Assembly (NCBI RefSeq): GCF_014873855.1
Contig: NZ_JADBEL010000004.1
Span: 124,001-188,000, forward strand
From: Sporosarcina limicola
GTDB lineage: Bacteria; Bacillota; Bacilli; Bacillales_A; Planococcaceae
DNA: 64,000 bases
Direction: 5' to 3'
The notes below the pieces were generated by a model, which ran no database searches, had not been told where the DNA came from, and was given only the letters and a program-made list of their open reading frames with translations. The translations under genes and the position numbers were made by a program. Below, piece after piece: positions 35,460 through 44,651 of this stretch (position 1 is the stretch's first letter; the number at the start of each line of letters is the position of its first letter).

Positions 35460-36071
35460 ATGGAAGTAATGGAGCAATTAACCGGAATGATTGAAAGTTT
35501 TTTGTTTATTGTAGGAGATGAAGGGCTGACGACCAAACAGCTGACCGTCCTGACTGAACGAGAAGCGGTCGAAGTCATTGAGGCACTTGATTTGTTACAT
35601 GCAAGCTACGAAGCGCGGGGTACTAGTGGCATTACGTTAAAACTTCTCGGAGGTGCTTATCGTCTTGTGACGAAATCCGAATTTGCGGAGGATCTAAAAC
35701 GATTGCTTGAAAATCCGTCATCTAAATCTATGACACAGGCATCTCTTGAAGTACTTGCTATTATTGCTTACAAGCAACCTGTGACGCGAGTGGAAATCGA
35801 TGATCTTCGAGGTGTTAAATCTGAAGGGCCCATCAACACACTTATCGCGAAAGGGCTTCTTACAGAAAAAGGCCGCATGGAAGGAAGTGGACGAGCGATT
35901 CTCTATGGGACGACAGCGTTGTTTCTGGATCGTTTCGGATTGGGGTCACTTGATGCACTGCCGCCTCTCCTACAAGAAGAGGCGAATGAAGGGGTGGATA
36001 CGGATTTATTCATGACAAAGTTTCAAGAAGCATTTGCGATGGAAAATGATGGAGGAGGAGAAGGTTCTTGA
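35460..36071 (+). CDS. scpB: Segregation and condensation protein B
   Basis: Dimeric winged-helix partner of ScpA in the SMC complex. Motifs: ESFLFIVGDEGLTTKQL, LEVLAIIAYKQPVTRVEI and DLRGVKSEGPI. 203 residues from ATG 35460, which sits 8 nt after GGGAGGG; a GTG at 35451 coincides with the ribosome site. Its last codons overlap the start of the carboxypeptidase gene. The order ypuF-scpA-scpB is conserved. Confidence 0.95.
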   Translation: MEVMEQLTGMIESFLFIVGDEGLTTKQLTVLTEREAVEVIEALDLLHASYEARGTSGITLKLLGGAYRLVTKSEFAEDLKRLLENPSSKSMTQASLEVLAIIAYKQPVTRVEIDDLRGVKSEGPINTLIAKGLLTEKGRMEGSGRAILYGTTALFLDRFGLGSLDALPPLLQEEANEGVDTDLFMTKFQEAFAMENDGGGEGS

Positions 36072-37075
36072 AACGCGCGATGATTGTTGTCCTGCTTTTC
36101 TCGCTTTTTTTTGGTATTGGACCTAAAGAAGTAACTGCTGCCGGCCAAGCATGGGCAGTTATTGACGCTGACACGGGTAGATTATTGGATGGAGCTAACG
36201 AGAATATTAGATTGCCAATCGCGAGTCTGACAAAAATTTGGACTGCGTTGACCTATATTGAAAGCGGTACGCCATCTGGAGATGTTCTTATTTCCCCGCA
36301 AGCCGCTTCGGCAGAAGGTTCGTCACTCTATTTAAAGCAAGGGTTGACTATTCATTCAGATGCTTTACTATATGGACTTATGCTACGCTCGGGGAATGAT
36401 GCAGCACATGCGCTTGCCGAACATGCAGGTGGATCATCCGAAGGGTTTGTTGAACTCATGAATACCAAGGCACTCTATTATGGATTGAATGATACGGTCT
36501 TTACAAATCCGTCTGGTTTGCATGATGATCGTCATCTTTCCACTGCATACGAAACAGCACTCATAATGCACTACGCGATGAAAAATGATAAGTTCCGTGA
36601 AATAGCCACCACGAAAAAACATGTTTATCGGGGTGCTGAACAAACATTCAGTTGGCGAAATAAGCATCGCCTTCTCCATTCAGATTCGAATGCGATTGCA
36701 GGAAAAACTGGTTTTACGAAAGCAGCGGGTCGCACACTTGTAACCTACTTCGAGAAAGAAGGGAAAAAAGTTATTGTTGTCACACTGAATGATGGCGACG
36801 ATTGGAATACGCATAGGCAGCTGGCGGATAAAGTGTTTTCATCTTACGACCTATTAACTGTTGCGAAAAAAGGAACCTATGCTATTCTCCCAGGAATTGA
36901 AGCTGAATTGAGAACGCCGATCCGGCTTTTACTAAAAAAAGGGGAAAAGGAGAAACTTTCGAATGTTGTTCGAATTCCTCGCGGTAAAAATGAGAGGAGC
37001 TTAGGTCTATGGTCTGTAAGTCTCGACACTGAACAACTAATAACAACGGAAATAACGATTAGACAATTGAGATGA
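36068..37075 (+). CDS. D-alanyl-D-alanine carboxypeptidase (DacB/DacF type)
   Basis: Secreted S11 peptidase trimming peptidoglycan stem peptides. Signal peptide ends near residue 25 (VTAAG). The catalytic motifs are Ser53-Leu-Thr-Lys56 in IASLTKIW, SGN (108-110) in LRSGNDAAH and KTG in IAGKTGFT. 335 residues. Translation starts at TTG 36068 inside the end of scpB, after GGAGGAGGAGAAGG. In B. subtilis ypuI, dacB, spmA and spmB follow scpB, so this is the positional counterpart of sporulation-specific dacB; ypuI and spmAB are absent here. Confidence 0.88.
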   Translation: MKRAMIVVLLFSLFFGIGPKEVTAAGQAWAVIDADTGRLLDGANENIRLPIASLTKIWTALTYIESGTPSGDVLISPQAASAEGSSLYLKQGLTIHSDALLYGLMLRSGNDAAHALAEHAGGSSEGFVELMNTKALYYGLNDTVFTNPSGLHDDRHLSTAYETALIMHYAMKNDKFREIATTKKHVYRGAEQTFSWRNKHRLLHSDSNAIAGKTGFTKAAGRTLVTYFEKEGKKVIVVTLNDGDDWNTHRQLADKVFSSYDLLTVAKKGTYAILPGIEAELRTPIRLLLKKGEKEKLSNVVRIPRGKNERSLGLWSVSLDTEQLITTEITIRQLR

Positions 37076-37090
37076 AATGGAGACGTTTTT

Positions 37091-37125
37091 AAGAAGACTA
37101 CCGTTACAGAGGTCGGTCTTCTTTT
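37091..37125 (+). terminator. Rho-independent terminator
   Basis: AAGAAGAC pairs with GTCTTCTT, with an inner ACC/GGT pair, followed by T-rich sequence. It separates the scpAB-dac transcript from rluB. Confidence 0.65.
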
Positions 37126-37180
37126 CATTTGAAGCAAAGTGTGACATAATTTTTCACAGAATACAGGACGGGGTGACACA

Positions 37181-37912
37181 ATGGAAAGATTACAGAAAGT
37201 GTTGGCACAAGCAGGCGTTGCATCACGGAGAAAATCCGAAATACTCATTGTTGATGGAAAAGTGAAGGTGAACGGAGTAGTCGTAACGGAGCTCGGTACA
37301 AAGGTATCCAATTCGGATCGGGTAGAAGTTGAAGGTGTACAGCTAGTTAAAGAAAGTTATGTCTATTACCTTTTATATAAACCGAGGGGAGTCATCTCTA
37401 CAGTTGACGACGATAAGGGAAGGAAAACGGTCATGGACCTACTTCCTTATGTTGATAAAAGGATTTTCCCTGTCGGCCGGCTCGACTATGATACATCGGG
37501 CATTATTATCCTAACGAATGACGGAGACTTCTCTTATTTGATGACGCATCCCAAATTCGGTATAAAGAAACAGTACGTTGCCAAAGTAAAAGGAATTCCA
37601 CAACGGGAAGCATTGAAGAAACTTGAACGCGGCATCGACCTTGAGGACGGAAAAACGGCCCCAGCACATGTGAAAATGCAGACGGTTGATAAAAAAACAA
37701 GTACAGCAATCATTGAAATAACAATTTCGGAGGGAAAAAACCGTCAAGTGCGCCGGATGTTTGACGCAATTGGTTGTCCAGTCCAAAAATTACGAAGAGA
37801 ATCCTTCGCAATGCTAACGACCCATGGATTGAATGCAGGAGAAGCGCGTGAATTGACGACACATGAAGTGAAACAGCTACGTGTCCTCGCAGAAACAGGG
37901 AAAATCGGCTAA
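37181..37912 (+). CDS. rluB: 23S rRNA pseudouridine synthase B
   Basis: Modifies a uridine of 23S rRNA (U2605 in E. coli numbering). N-terminal S4 RNA-binding domain (residues 1-60, RLQKVLAQAGVASRR) and the RsuA-type catalytic domain with Asp102 in GRLDYDTSG; ISEGKNRQVRRMFDAIGCPV is the family C-terminal motif. 243 residues, normal. The rluB-resA order is conserved in Bacillales. Confidence 0.95.
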   Translation: MERLQKVLAQAGVASRRKSEILIVDGKVKVNGVVVTELGTKVSNSDRVEVEGVQLVKESYVYYLLYKPRGVISTVDDDKGRKTVMDLLPYVDKRIFPVGRLDYDTSGIIILTNDGDFSYLMTHPKFGIKKQYVAKVKGIPQREALKKLERGIDLEDGKTAPAHVKMQTVDKKTSTAIIEITISEGKNRQVRRMFDAIGCPVQKLRRESFAMLTTHGLNAGEARELTTHEVKQLRVLAETGKIG

Positions 37913-37968
37913 TCCATCAAAACGTTCACAATCCATTCATTTATGGAACGCATCTAGAAGAATCATTT

Positions 37969-37977
37969 TGGTATAAT
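37969..37977 (+). promoter_or_regulatory. Extended -10 promoter of resABC
   Basis: TGGTATAAT (37969-37977) is a perfect extended -10 element about 40 bp before resA. No strong -35 is seen, as is common for activator-dependent promoters; ResD would be the obvious activator (inference). Confidence 0.5.
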
Positions 37978-38018
37978 GAAGGTCGGAAGTTAGTTATCAA
38001 TTTGAAGGCGGTGGGTAT

Positions 38019-38552
38019 ATGGCCAAGGCGGATAAAAAGAAAAAACGCCTTATCATAAGGACAATCGTTCTATTACTTTTAGTTTCAGTAGTCATTTATG
38101 CAGTTGCTTTTAAAGACAAAGTTAAAGTATTAGCAGTCGGTGATATGGCGCCTGACTTTGAACTTGTCGATCTTGAAGGTAACAAACACCGGTTATCCGA
38201 TTATAAAGGACAAGGTGTTTTCTTGAACTTCTGGGGAACATGGTGCGGACCTTGTAAAAAAGAGATGCCTCATATGGAGAAGTTACACAAGGAATTTGAG
38301 GGCAAAGATGTCCAGATCTTAGCACTAACGATTAAAGATCCCCCATTGAAAGTAAAAGCGTTCAGGGATCAATATGAGTTAACGTTCCCAATTGCTATCG
38401 ATAAGACTGAGGTTGTAAAGGAAGCCTATAACATCAGTCCGCTACCTACAACGTTTCTCATTAATGACAAGGGTAAAATACAAAAAATCATAAAGTGGGC
38501 AATGTCTGAGGAAGAAATACGGTCTCATATGGAAAGCATTCAACCCAAGTAA
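38019..38552 (+). CDS. resA: Thiol-disulfide oxidoreductase ResA
   Basis: Membrane-anchored extracytoplasmic thioredoxin that reduces apocytochrome c cysteines before haem attachment. One N-terminal membrane anchor (about 10-30), then the TlpA-like domain with active-site Cys76-Gly-Pro-Cys79 in WGTWCGPCKK. The Glu after CGPCK and the cis-Pro loop SPLPTTF are in place. 177 residues. First gene of resABC. Confidence 0.96.
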   Translation: MAKADKKKKRLIIRTIVLLLLVSVVIYAVAFKDKVKVLAVGDMAPDFELVDLEGNKHRLSDYKGQGVFLNFWGTWCGPCKKEMPHMEKLHKEFEGKDVQILALTIKDPPLKVKAFRDQYELTFPIAIDKTEVVKEAYNISPLPTTFLINDKGKIQKIIKWAMSEEEIRSHMESIQPK

Positions 38553-38566
38553 GGAGAACATTCGAA

Positions 38567-40219
38567 ATGAGCAAAATCAAATGCCAGTGCGGTCATGAAA
38601 ATCCATTCGGCACAGTGCTTTGTGAGCGATGTGGAAGACCGCAAACAGAAGAAGCGAAAGCCAGCCAGCTTGTCGACATGCGCTATGAAGGTTCGGCAAG
38701 AAGATCACAGACGTATAATCGATCGATTGTCGATCGGATATGGAATTTCTTTTCAAGTGTGAAAATTGGAATCAGCATTATCATTGCTGTTCTTGTGACA
38801 TCGGCAATCGGTACGGCTTTTCCACAAAAATTATATGTGCCAGCAACGACAGAAGTAGAGCTGGCTGCATACTACGAACGACTGTACTGGCTATTCGGCA
38901 CAGCCTATTATAAACTTGGATTTCATGATATGTATAATAGCTGGTGGTTCATTACACTAATAGGAATGCTAGGTATATCTATTATCATCGCCAGTGTAGA
39001 TCGGGTTATCCCACTTTATAAATCATTGAAAAGGCAACGGACGAAACGCCATCCTTCTTTTATGAAGAAACAACGTATTTACGGTGAAGGGCCTACTGAA
39101 AAACCTGATGTATCCTTGGGTAAAGCAGAGGAGAAATTGAAAAAACTTCGTTATAATGTAAAGACTGAAGATGGAGCCCTTTTAGCTGAAAAAAACCGTT
39201 TCTCTAGATGGGGTCCCTACGTCAATCACACCGGACTTATCATTTTCTTTATCGGTATTTTATTGCGCGGCATTCCTGGTTTTTATGTCGATGAAACGAT
39301 GTGGCTCCTCGAAGGGGATACAAAAGCGGTTCCAGGTGCAACGGGCTACTATTTGGAAAGTAAGAAATTCACTATGGAAACGTATACGAAAGATGAAGCC
39401 GGTGAAGTATTTGGTGAAGCGCTCGATCGTGTCGGTATGATTGCGAAAAATTATCAAACAGATGTGGCGCTGTACAAGGACAAAGAGGGTGCACTTCCAG
39501 GTTCAGGTGATCAAGAGTTTGTGAAAGACTATTCAATCATTGTTAATGATCCACTTAACTTTGATGGTTTCAACGTATTTCAAATGGATTACCGCCAGGA
39601 TGAAGATTTGAAATCGATGACATTCCAGTTAATGGAGAAGTCAACGGAAAAATCGCTTGGAGAATTCACTGTCAATCTTGTGGATCCTGAACAAAACTAT
39701 GAAATTGCTGAAGGAGCGAGCGTTGTTCTAAGTGATTATTATCCAGACTTTGACGGAATGGAAAATGGAGAACCGAAATCCAAATCATCAATCCCGAATA
39801 ATCCAGCATTCATCTTCAAGATGATAACACCGGAGAAACCTAAAGGAGAAATGAGTTTTGTAGCGATTCAACAAACGCTTGAAACAGAAGAAAATGCTTA
39901 TAAAGTTAAATTTGTCAGTGCGGAAATGCGTGATAAATCCGGATTTGTCGTTCGGAAGGATAAAACACTCTATATCCTTCTCTTGGGAGGCATCATCTTT
40001 ATGATTGGTGTTATACAAGGGTCTTATTGGAATCATAGAAGAATCTGGATTCAAAAAGGATTAGATAACGAATTGCTAATTGCAGGTCATACGAATAAAA
40101 ACTGGTTCTCATTGAAGAAAGAATTGGACAAAGTACAGGACTTTGCGGATTTGCCAGCATATGAAGACAGGCAGGACAAGGAGTCCAATTTAGAAATTAA
40201 GGAAGGGGAACAATCATAA
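38567..40219 (+). CDS. resB: Cytochrome c biogenesis protein ResB
   Basis: System II cytochrome c synthase subunit (Ccs1 family), 550 residues with four membrane spans and a large extracytoplasmic domain. The N-terminal zinc ribbon [20 protein letters not shown] is typical of Bacillus ResB. Membrane segments are near residues 65-85, 125-145, 215-235 and 465-485; [20 protein letters not shown] carries the conserved histidine. resC starts at the last base of the resB stop. Confidence 0.95.
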   Translation: MSKIKCQCGHENPFGTVLCERCGRPQTEEAKASQLVDMRYEGSARRSQTYNRSIVDRIWNFFSSVKIGISIIIAVLVTSAIGTAFPQKLYVPATTEVELAAYYERLYWLFGTAYYKLGFHDMYNSWWFITLIGMLGISIIIASVDRVIPLYKSLKRQRTKRHPSFMKKQRIYGEGPTEKPDVSLGKAEEKLKKLRYNVKTEDGALLAEKNRFSRWGPYVNHTGLIIFFIGILLRGIPGFYVDETMWLLEGDTKAVPGATGYYLESKKFTMETYTKDEAGEVFGEALDRVGMIAKNYQTDVALYKDKEGALPGSGDQEFVKDYSIIVNDPLNFDGFNVFQMDYRQDEDLKSMTFQLMEKSTEKSLGEFTVNLVDPEQNYEIAEGASVVLSDYYPDFDGMENGEPKSKSSIPNNPAFIFKMITPEKPKGEMSFVAIQQTLETEENAYKVKFVSAEMRDKSGFVVRKDKTLYILLLGGIIFMIGVIQGSYWNHRRIWIQKGLDNELLIAGHTNKNWFSLKKELDKVQDFADLPAYEDRQDKESNLEIKEGEQS

Positions 40220-41403
40220 TGGGTCTTGCAGCGTTAAGCTCCAATCTGCTCCTTGTTTCATTCATTGCCTACCTTGTAGCAACACTATTTTTTGGCGGTG
40301 CTGTAAAAGGGGCAAAATCGGAAGCAACTTATCAGAATAACCGGTGGGGAAAAATAGCGATTATCATCACGATTATCGGATTTATTTCGCATATCGGCTA
40401 TTTCATCACCCGGTGGATAGCTTCAGGACATGCACCTGTTAGTAATATGTTTGAATTCACGACAGCGTTCGGCATGATGCTTGTTGGATCATTCATCCTG
40501 TTATTTTATTTATACAGGACGCCATCACTTGGCTTGTTTGCATTGCCAATCGCGATTATTATCATCGCCTATGCGAGCATGTTCCCAAGGGAAATTACGC
40601 CACTTATTCCGGCATTGAAAAGTTATTGGTTGACAGTCCACGTCATCACAGCAGCACTTGGTGAATCGATACTTGCAATCAGTGCGGTAGCGGGACTGAT
40701 CTTCCTACTGAAAAATATTGATTTGACGAAAAAGTCAAAACAGCGTTTTTGGATAGAGGCAGTTATCTTTACGCTTATCCTTGTGGTCGGTTTCGTATTA
40801 TCTTCAACGACATTTAAACTTATTGGCTATGAGGCAGAATTCACTTATATCGATAAAAATGAAAAGCCAGCCAAGATTGAGTACAACTATCCGCCGCTTT
40901 TCGGGATGCATCAATATAAGGCAATTACGCCTGAAGTAATGACACCATGGGCTGAAATGCCTGCCATCATAAATGCGAAGACATTAACAACTTTTGTCTG
41001 GGCAGTTACAACAGGAATCCTGTTGTACTTGATTTTACGGCTTATTTTCCGCAGACCGATTGCGACCTTGTTCCAGCCTTTCGCTAAAAAAGCGAATTCT
41101 CAGCTGATGGATGAAATTGGCTACCGTGCCGTTATGATTGGTTTCCCGGTGTTTACACTAGGAGCGCTTATTTTCGCGATGATTTGGGCACACGAGGCAT
41201 GGTCGAGGTTCTGGGGATGGGATCCGAAAGAAGTATGGGCACTTATCACGTGGTTATTCTATGCAGCATTCCTTCACTTACGCTTATCACGCGGTTGGGA
41301 TGGCGAAAAATCAGCATGGCTTGCGGTGATCGGTTTTATCATCATCATGTTTAACCTTATTGCCGTAAACTTGATCATTGCAGGATTGCATTCATACGCA
41401 TAA
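40219..41403 (+). CDS. resC: Cytochrome c biogenesis protein ResC (CcsA/CcsB)
   Basis: Haem-handling partner of ResB, about eight membrane segments, 394 residues. The tryptophan-rich haem motif [20 protein letters not shown] is present, flanked by the conserved histidines of HEAWSRF and FLHLRL; an early histidine lies in ISHIGYFI. The ATG overlaps the resB stop by one base; ribosome site AAGGAAGGGG. A terminator follows at 41442, so resDE are separated from resABC. Confidence 0.96.
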   Translation: MGLAALSSNLLLVSFIAYLVATLFFGGAVKGAKSEATYQNNRWGKIAIIITIIGFISHIGYFITRWIASGHAPVSNMFEFTTAFGMMLVGSFILLFYLYRTPSLGLFALPIAIIIIAYASMFPREITPLIPALKSYWLTVHVITAALGESILAISAVAGLIFLLKNIDLTKKSKQRFWIEAVIFTLILVVGFVLSSTTFKLIGYEAEFTYIDKNEKPAKIEYNYPPLFGMHQYKAITPEVMTPWAEMPAIINAKTLTTFVWAVTTGILLYLILRLIFRRPIATLFQPFAKKANSQLMDEIGYRAVMIGFPVFTLGALIFAMIWAHEAWSRFWGWDPKEVWALITWLFYAAFLHLRLSRGWDGEKSAWLAVIGFIIIMFNLIAVNLIIAGLHSYA

Positions 41404-41441
41404 GAAAATCGCGTATAGAGCATTACTTGGATTTAATAGTG

Positions 41442-41481
41442 GACTGCAGGGTAGTTTTCTAACCGCCGTGCAGTCTTTTTA
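41442..41481 (+). terminator. Rho-independent terminator after resC
   Basis: GACTGCA pairs with TGCAGTC around a 20-nt loop, followed by T5 and more T-rich sequence. Confidence 0.7.
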
Positions 41482-41545
41482 TTTCTTTTTTCATGTGTCG
41501 ACTTGTACAATAGAAATAGAATCATGTTGAAGGGGGCAAATCGTT

Positions 41546-42265
41546 GTGGAAGATAAAGTAACTTTGTTAGTTGTAGATGACGAAGAAAGGATTCGTCGTC
41601 TATTGAATATGTACCTCACTCGGGAAGGTTATGAAATTGAAGAAGCGGTTGATGGGGCAGACGCACTCGAAAAAGCGTTTGTAAATAATTATGACTGTAT
41701 CTTACTCGATCTGATGATGCCAGAGAAAGATGGCTTCGAAGTATTACAAGAGCTGAGAGAAAAGAAGATAATGACGCCAGTTATTATGCTTACTGCAAAA
41801 GGCGAAGAGGCTGACCGGGTAACGGGTTTTGAGTCCGGTGCCGATGATTACATAGTTAAACCATTTAGTCCACGTGAAGTTGTTCTTCGTGTCAAAGCGA
41901 TCCTTAGAAGGTCTGTGACGTTCCCAGGAGTAGCATCTGCATCTACATCGAAAGATCTCGTTGTCTTTCCACAGTTGACAATAGATCACGATGCACATCG
42001 CGTCACTGCTGATGGAAAAGAAGTGAATCTCACTCCAAAAGAGTACGAGTTGCTCTATTTTCTAGCGAAGTCACCTGACAAAGTATTCGATCGAGAACAG
42101 CTGTTGAAAGAAGTCTGGCATTACGAATTCTTCGGGGACCTCCGAACAGTGGATACGCATGTTAAAAGGCTTCGTGAAAAGCTGAGCCGTGTTTCTGAAC
42201 AGGCTGCCAAAATGATTGTGACAGTTTGGGGTGTTGGCTACAAGTTCGAGGTCCCGAATGAATAG
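41546..42265 (+). CDS. resD: Response regulator ResD
   Basis: OmpR/PhoB-type regulator of respiration genes, phosphorylated by ResE. Receiver motifs VVDDEERIRR and phospho-acceptor Asp55 in ILLDLMMPEKDGF; the Lys switch is in IVKPFSP. The C-terminal winged helix includes LTPKEYELLYFLAKSPDKVF and RTVDTHVKRLREKL. Start is GTG 41546 after AAGGGGGC. The stop overlaps the resE start. Confidence 0.96.
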   Translation: MEDKVTLLVVDDEERIRRLLNMYLTREGYEIEEAVDGADALEKAFVNNYDCILLDLMMPEKDGFEVLQELREKKIMTPVIMLTAKGEEADRVTGFESGADDYIVKPFSPREVVLRVKAILRRSVTFPGVASASTSKDLVVFPQLTIDHDAHRVTADGKEVNLTPKEYELLYFLAKSPDKVFDREQLLKEVWHYEFFGDLRTVDTHVKRLREKLSRVSEQAAKMIVTVWGVGYKFEVPNE

Positions 42266-44042
42266 AATATGGAATTCAATCGTCGGGAAGCTATGGGCAA
42301 CCATATTGCTTCTCGTTTCCTTTGTATTGTTTATCATTACTGTGCTACTTCTAGAATTTTTAGATGATTTTCATACCAAGCAAGCGGAAGATTCATTGCG
42401 AAGGGACGCAACGACGATTGGTAAAATTGTTTTGGATCATGAAAGTGAATCATCGATGCAGTTAATTATTGAAGATATTCTGGATGATGAAACGAGTGCC
42501 GTGATTGTGGGACGAGACGGAGAAGTCATTCATTCCTTTCATAAGGGATTGAATAGGGAGACAATTGAAAGTAAAATCCTTTCTGATTCTGTACTTTCAT
42601 CAAATGACAAATCAACTAGTCAAATTGTGAAAGAAATGATTCTTCCTTCAGTAACTGAAGATAGCGTCATGGAACAATATCTTGTCCTTGCGTACCCGTT
42701 CGAAACAGAACAGAAAATAGCGGGTTCGGTTATCATTTATCAAAGTCTTGAAGCAATCCACAGGACAACAAGGAGGACGACAAATATTGTTTTCTTATCT
42801 GCGTTCATTGCATTTATTTTGACGACTATTTTTGCTTTTTTCTTGTCGACGAGGATAACATCCCCTTTACGTGGATTAAGGCAAGCGGCTTTTGAATTAT
42901 CCAAAGGGAACTTTGATACACGACTTCCTGTTTTGCAAAATGATGAAATAGGTCAACTTGCAACTGCATTCAACCAAATGGGAAAACAACTCAAGTATCA
43001 TGTAGAACTCATTAATCAGGAAAAGGAACAGCTTTCAAGCATTCTTACATCCATGACAGATGCAGTCATTACATTTAACCGTGATTACACGATTTTGCTC
43101 AGTAATCCACAAGCCGAACGATTATTACAAAATTGGTATTTTAAAAGTGGAGCGGTTGAAGGGACGGATCCTATCCCTCCTGAAATTTTTCATATGCTTG
43201 AACATGTCATTACGTTTGCGGAAGAAGTGGAAGACGAACTTGAACTTGGCGGTCGGTTTTATGGGATTTCTATTAGTCCGTTATATAGTGGAAACAGTAT
43301 CCGTGGTGCGGTCGCAGTCCTACGTGATATGACAGATCAGCACAAGCTCGATAAGCTCCGTTCAGATTTCATAGCAAACGTATCGCATGAACTGCGGACG
43401 CCGATTTCGATGCTGCAAGGGTATAGTGAAGCGATTCTTGATGGCGTCACAACGAATGACGAAGAGCGTAACGAAATGGTGCAAATTATTCATGATGAAT
43501 CGAAGAGGATGGGAAGGCTTGTGACAGACTTACTCGACCTTGCGAGAATGGAGTCAGGTCATATGCGTTTATATAAAGATGATGTATCGATGATTCCTTT
43601 TCTAAGTCGAATTGTCAATAAATTCATGCAAGTTGCACGGGATGCGCATGTGGAATTGTTATATACCCCTTCGAAAGACACTGAAATCATAACGCATGTC
43701 GATGAAGATCGAATTGAGCAAGTGTTTACGAATTTGATTGATAATGCGATTCGTCATACAGCAGATGGAGGAAAAGTGACGCTTTCTGTCGAAAGATATA
43801 GGGAGACAATTGAAATTAGAGTAACAGATACAGGGGTAGGGATCCCTGAGGATGACTTGCCATTCATTTTCGAGCGGTTCTACAAAGCGGATAAAGCGAG
43901 AACGAGAGGAAAAGGTGGAACAGGTCTTGGCCTCGCTATTGCTAAAAATATCATTGATTCTCATAGCGGTACCATCACTGCAAAAAGAGGCGATGAAAAA
44001 GGAACAATCTTTAGTTGCACATTACCTATAAAGAAAATGTAA
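42258..44042 (+). CDS. resE: Sensor histidine kinase ResE
   Basis: Membrane kinase for ResD, 594 residues. Two membrane spans (about 12-34 and 172-195) flank an extracytoplasmic domain. Then come HAMP (about 195-245), a PAS-like domain (about 255-355), HisKA with His377 in VSHELRTPISML, and HATPase_c with NLIDNAIRHT and DTGVGIPE. ATG 42258 follows GAGGTC and overlaps the end of resD. The stop codon lies within the -35 element of the sigX promoter. Confidence 0.96.
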   Translation: MNRIWNSIVGKLWATILLLVSFVLFIITVLLLEFLDDFHTKQAEDSLRRDATTIGKIVLDHESESSMQLIIEDILDDETSAVIVGRDGEVIHSFHKGLNRETIESKILSDSVLSSNDKSTSQIVKEMILPSVTEDSVMEQYLVLAYPFETEQKIAGSVIIYQSLEAIHRTTRRTTNIVFLSAFIAFILTTIFAFFLSTRITSPLRGLRQAAFELSKGNFDTRLPVLQNDEIGQLATAFNQMGKQLKYHVELINQEKEQLSSILTSMTDAVITFNRDYTILLSNPQAERLLQNWYFKSGAVEGTDPIPPEIFHMLEHVITFAEEVEDELELGGRFYGISISPLYSGNSIRGAVAVLRDMTDQHKLDKLRSDFIANVSHELRTPISMLQGYSEAILDGVTTNDEERNEMVQIIHDESKRMGRLVTDLLDLARMESGHMRLYKDDVSMIPFLSRIVNKFMQVARDAHVELLYTPSKDTEIITHVDEDRIEQVFTNLIDNAIRHTADGGKVTLSVERYRETIEIRVTDTGVGIPEDDLPFIFERFYKADKARTRGKGGTGLGLAIAKNIIDSHSGTITAKRGDEKGTIFSCTLPIKKM

Positions 44043-44063
44043 CTTAAACGCTTGAACAACGAC
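44038..44063 (+). promoter_or_regulatory. ECF (sigma-X) autoregulatory promoter
   Basis: TGTAAC at 44038-44043 and CGAC at 44060-44063 with a 16-bp spacer match the known sigma-X/W class consensus (TGTAAC, then CGAC). It overlaps the resE stop codon and lies about 25 bp before sigX, so sigX should drive its own operon. Confidence 0.75.
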
Positions 44064-44087
44064 TAATAATTTGAACGGGGGGATTTA

Positions 44088-44651
44088 ATGGACGACTCCG
44101 TTTTCCATCGGCTCTATGACCAGTATCATCATGACGTGTTCAAGTTTCTAGTCTATTTGACAAGAGATCGCGATCACGCTGAGGATCTCACACACGAAGT
44201 GTACGTGAGGGTACTAAGGGCATATGCAGGTTTCGAAGGGAAAAGTTCGGAAAAGACATGGCTTTTTTCGATTGCGAAAAATGTCGCGATAGATCATTTT
44301 AGAAAAAATACGGTTCGTAATAAGTATCAGTTCGATAAATTCGACTGGGAAAAAAGTGAACTTGTTTCTACGGGCATTTTACCGGAAGAACTTGTAACGC
44401 TCAGCGAAGAGATGAAAGAATTATTGCAAGCACTTGATACATGCACCGGTGATCAGAAAGTAGTTATCATTATGCGCTATTTCCAAGATTTGTCCATCGC
44501 TGAAACAGCTGAAACGCTTGGTTGGACAGAAGGAAAAGTGAAGACGACGCAGCACCGGGGCATCAAAGCATTACAGAAGAAATTGAATTCTCTTCCGACA
44601 GAAGGGGGGAAAATAGATGACCGACAAGAAATGGGCCGACAGCAAAATTAA
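44088..44651 (+). CDS. sigX: ECF RNA polymerase sigma factor SigX
   Basis: Extracytoplasmic-function sigma factor, 187 residues. Region 2 contains DHAEDLTHEVYVRVLRAY and KTWLFSIAKNVAIDHFRK; region 4 contains QDLSIAETAETLGWTEGKVK. The position after resDE and before its anti-sigma gene is that of B. subtilis sigX, which controls cell-surface charge genes. Ribosome site GGGGGGA. The 3' end overlaps rsiX by 35 bases. Confidence 0.93.
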   Translation: MDDSVFHRLYDQYHHDVFKFLVYLTRDRDHAEDLTHEVYVRVLRAYAGFEGKSSEKTWLFSIAKNVAIDHFRKNTVRNKYQFDKFDWEKSELVSTGILPEELVTLSEEMKELLQALDTCTGDQKVVIIMRYFQDLSIAETAETLGWTEGKVKTTQHRGIKALQKKLNSLPTEGGKIDDRQEMGRQQN

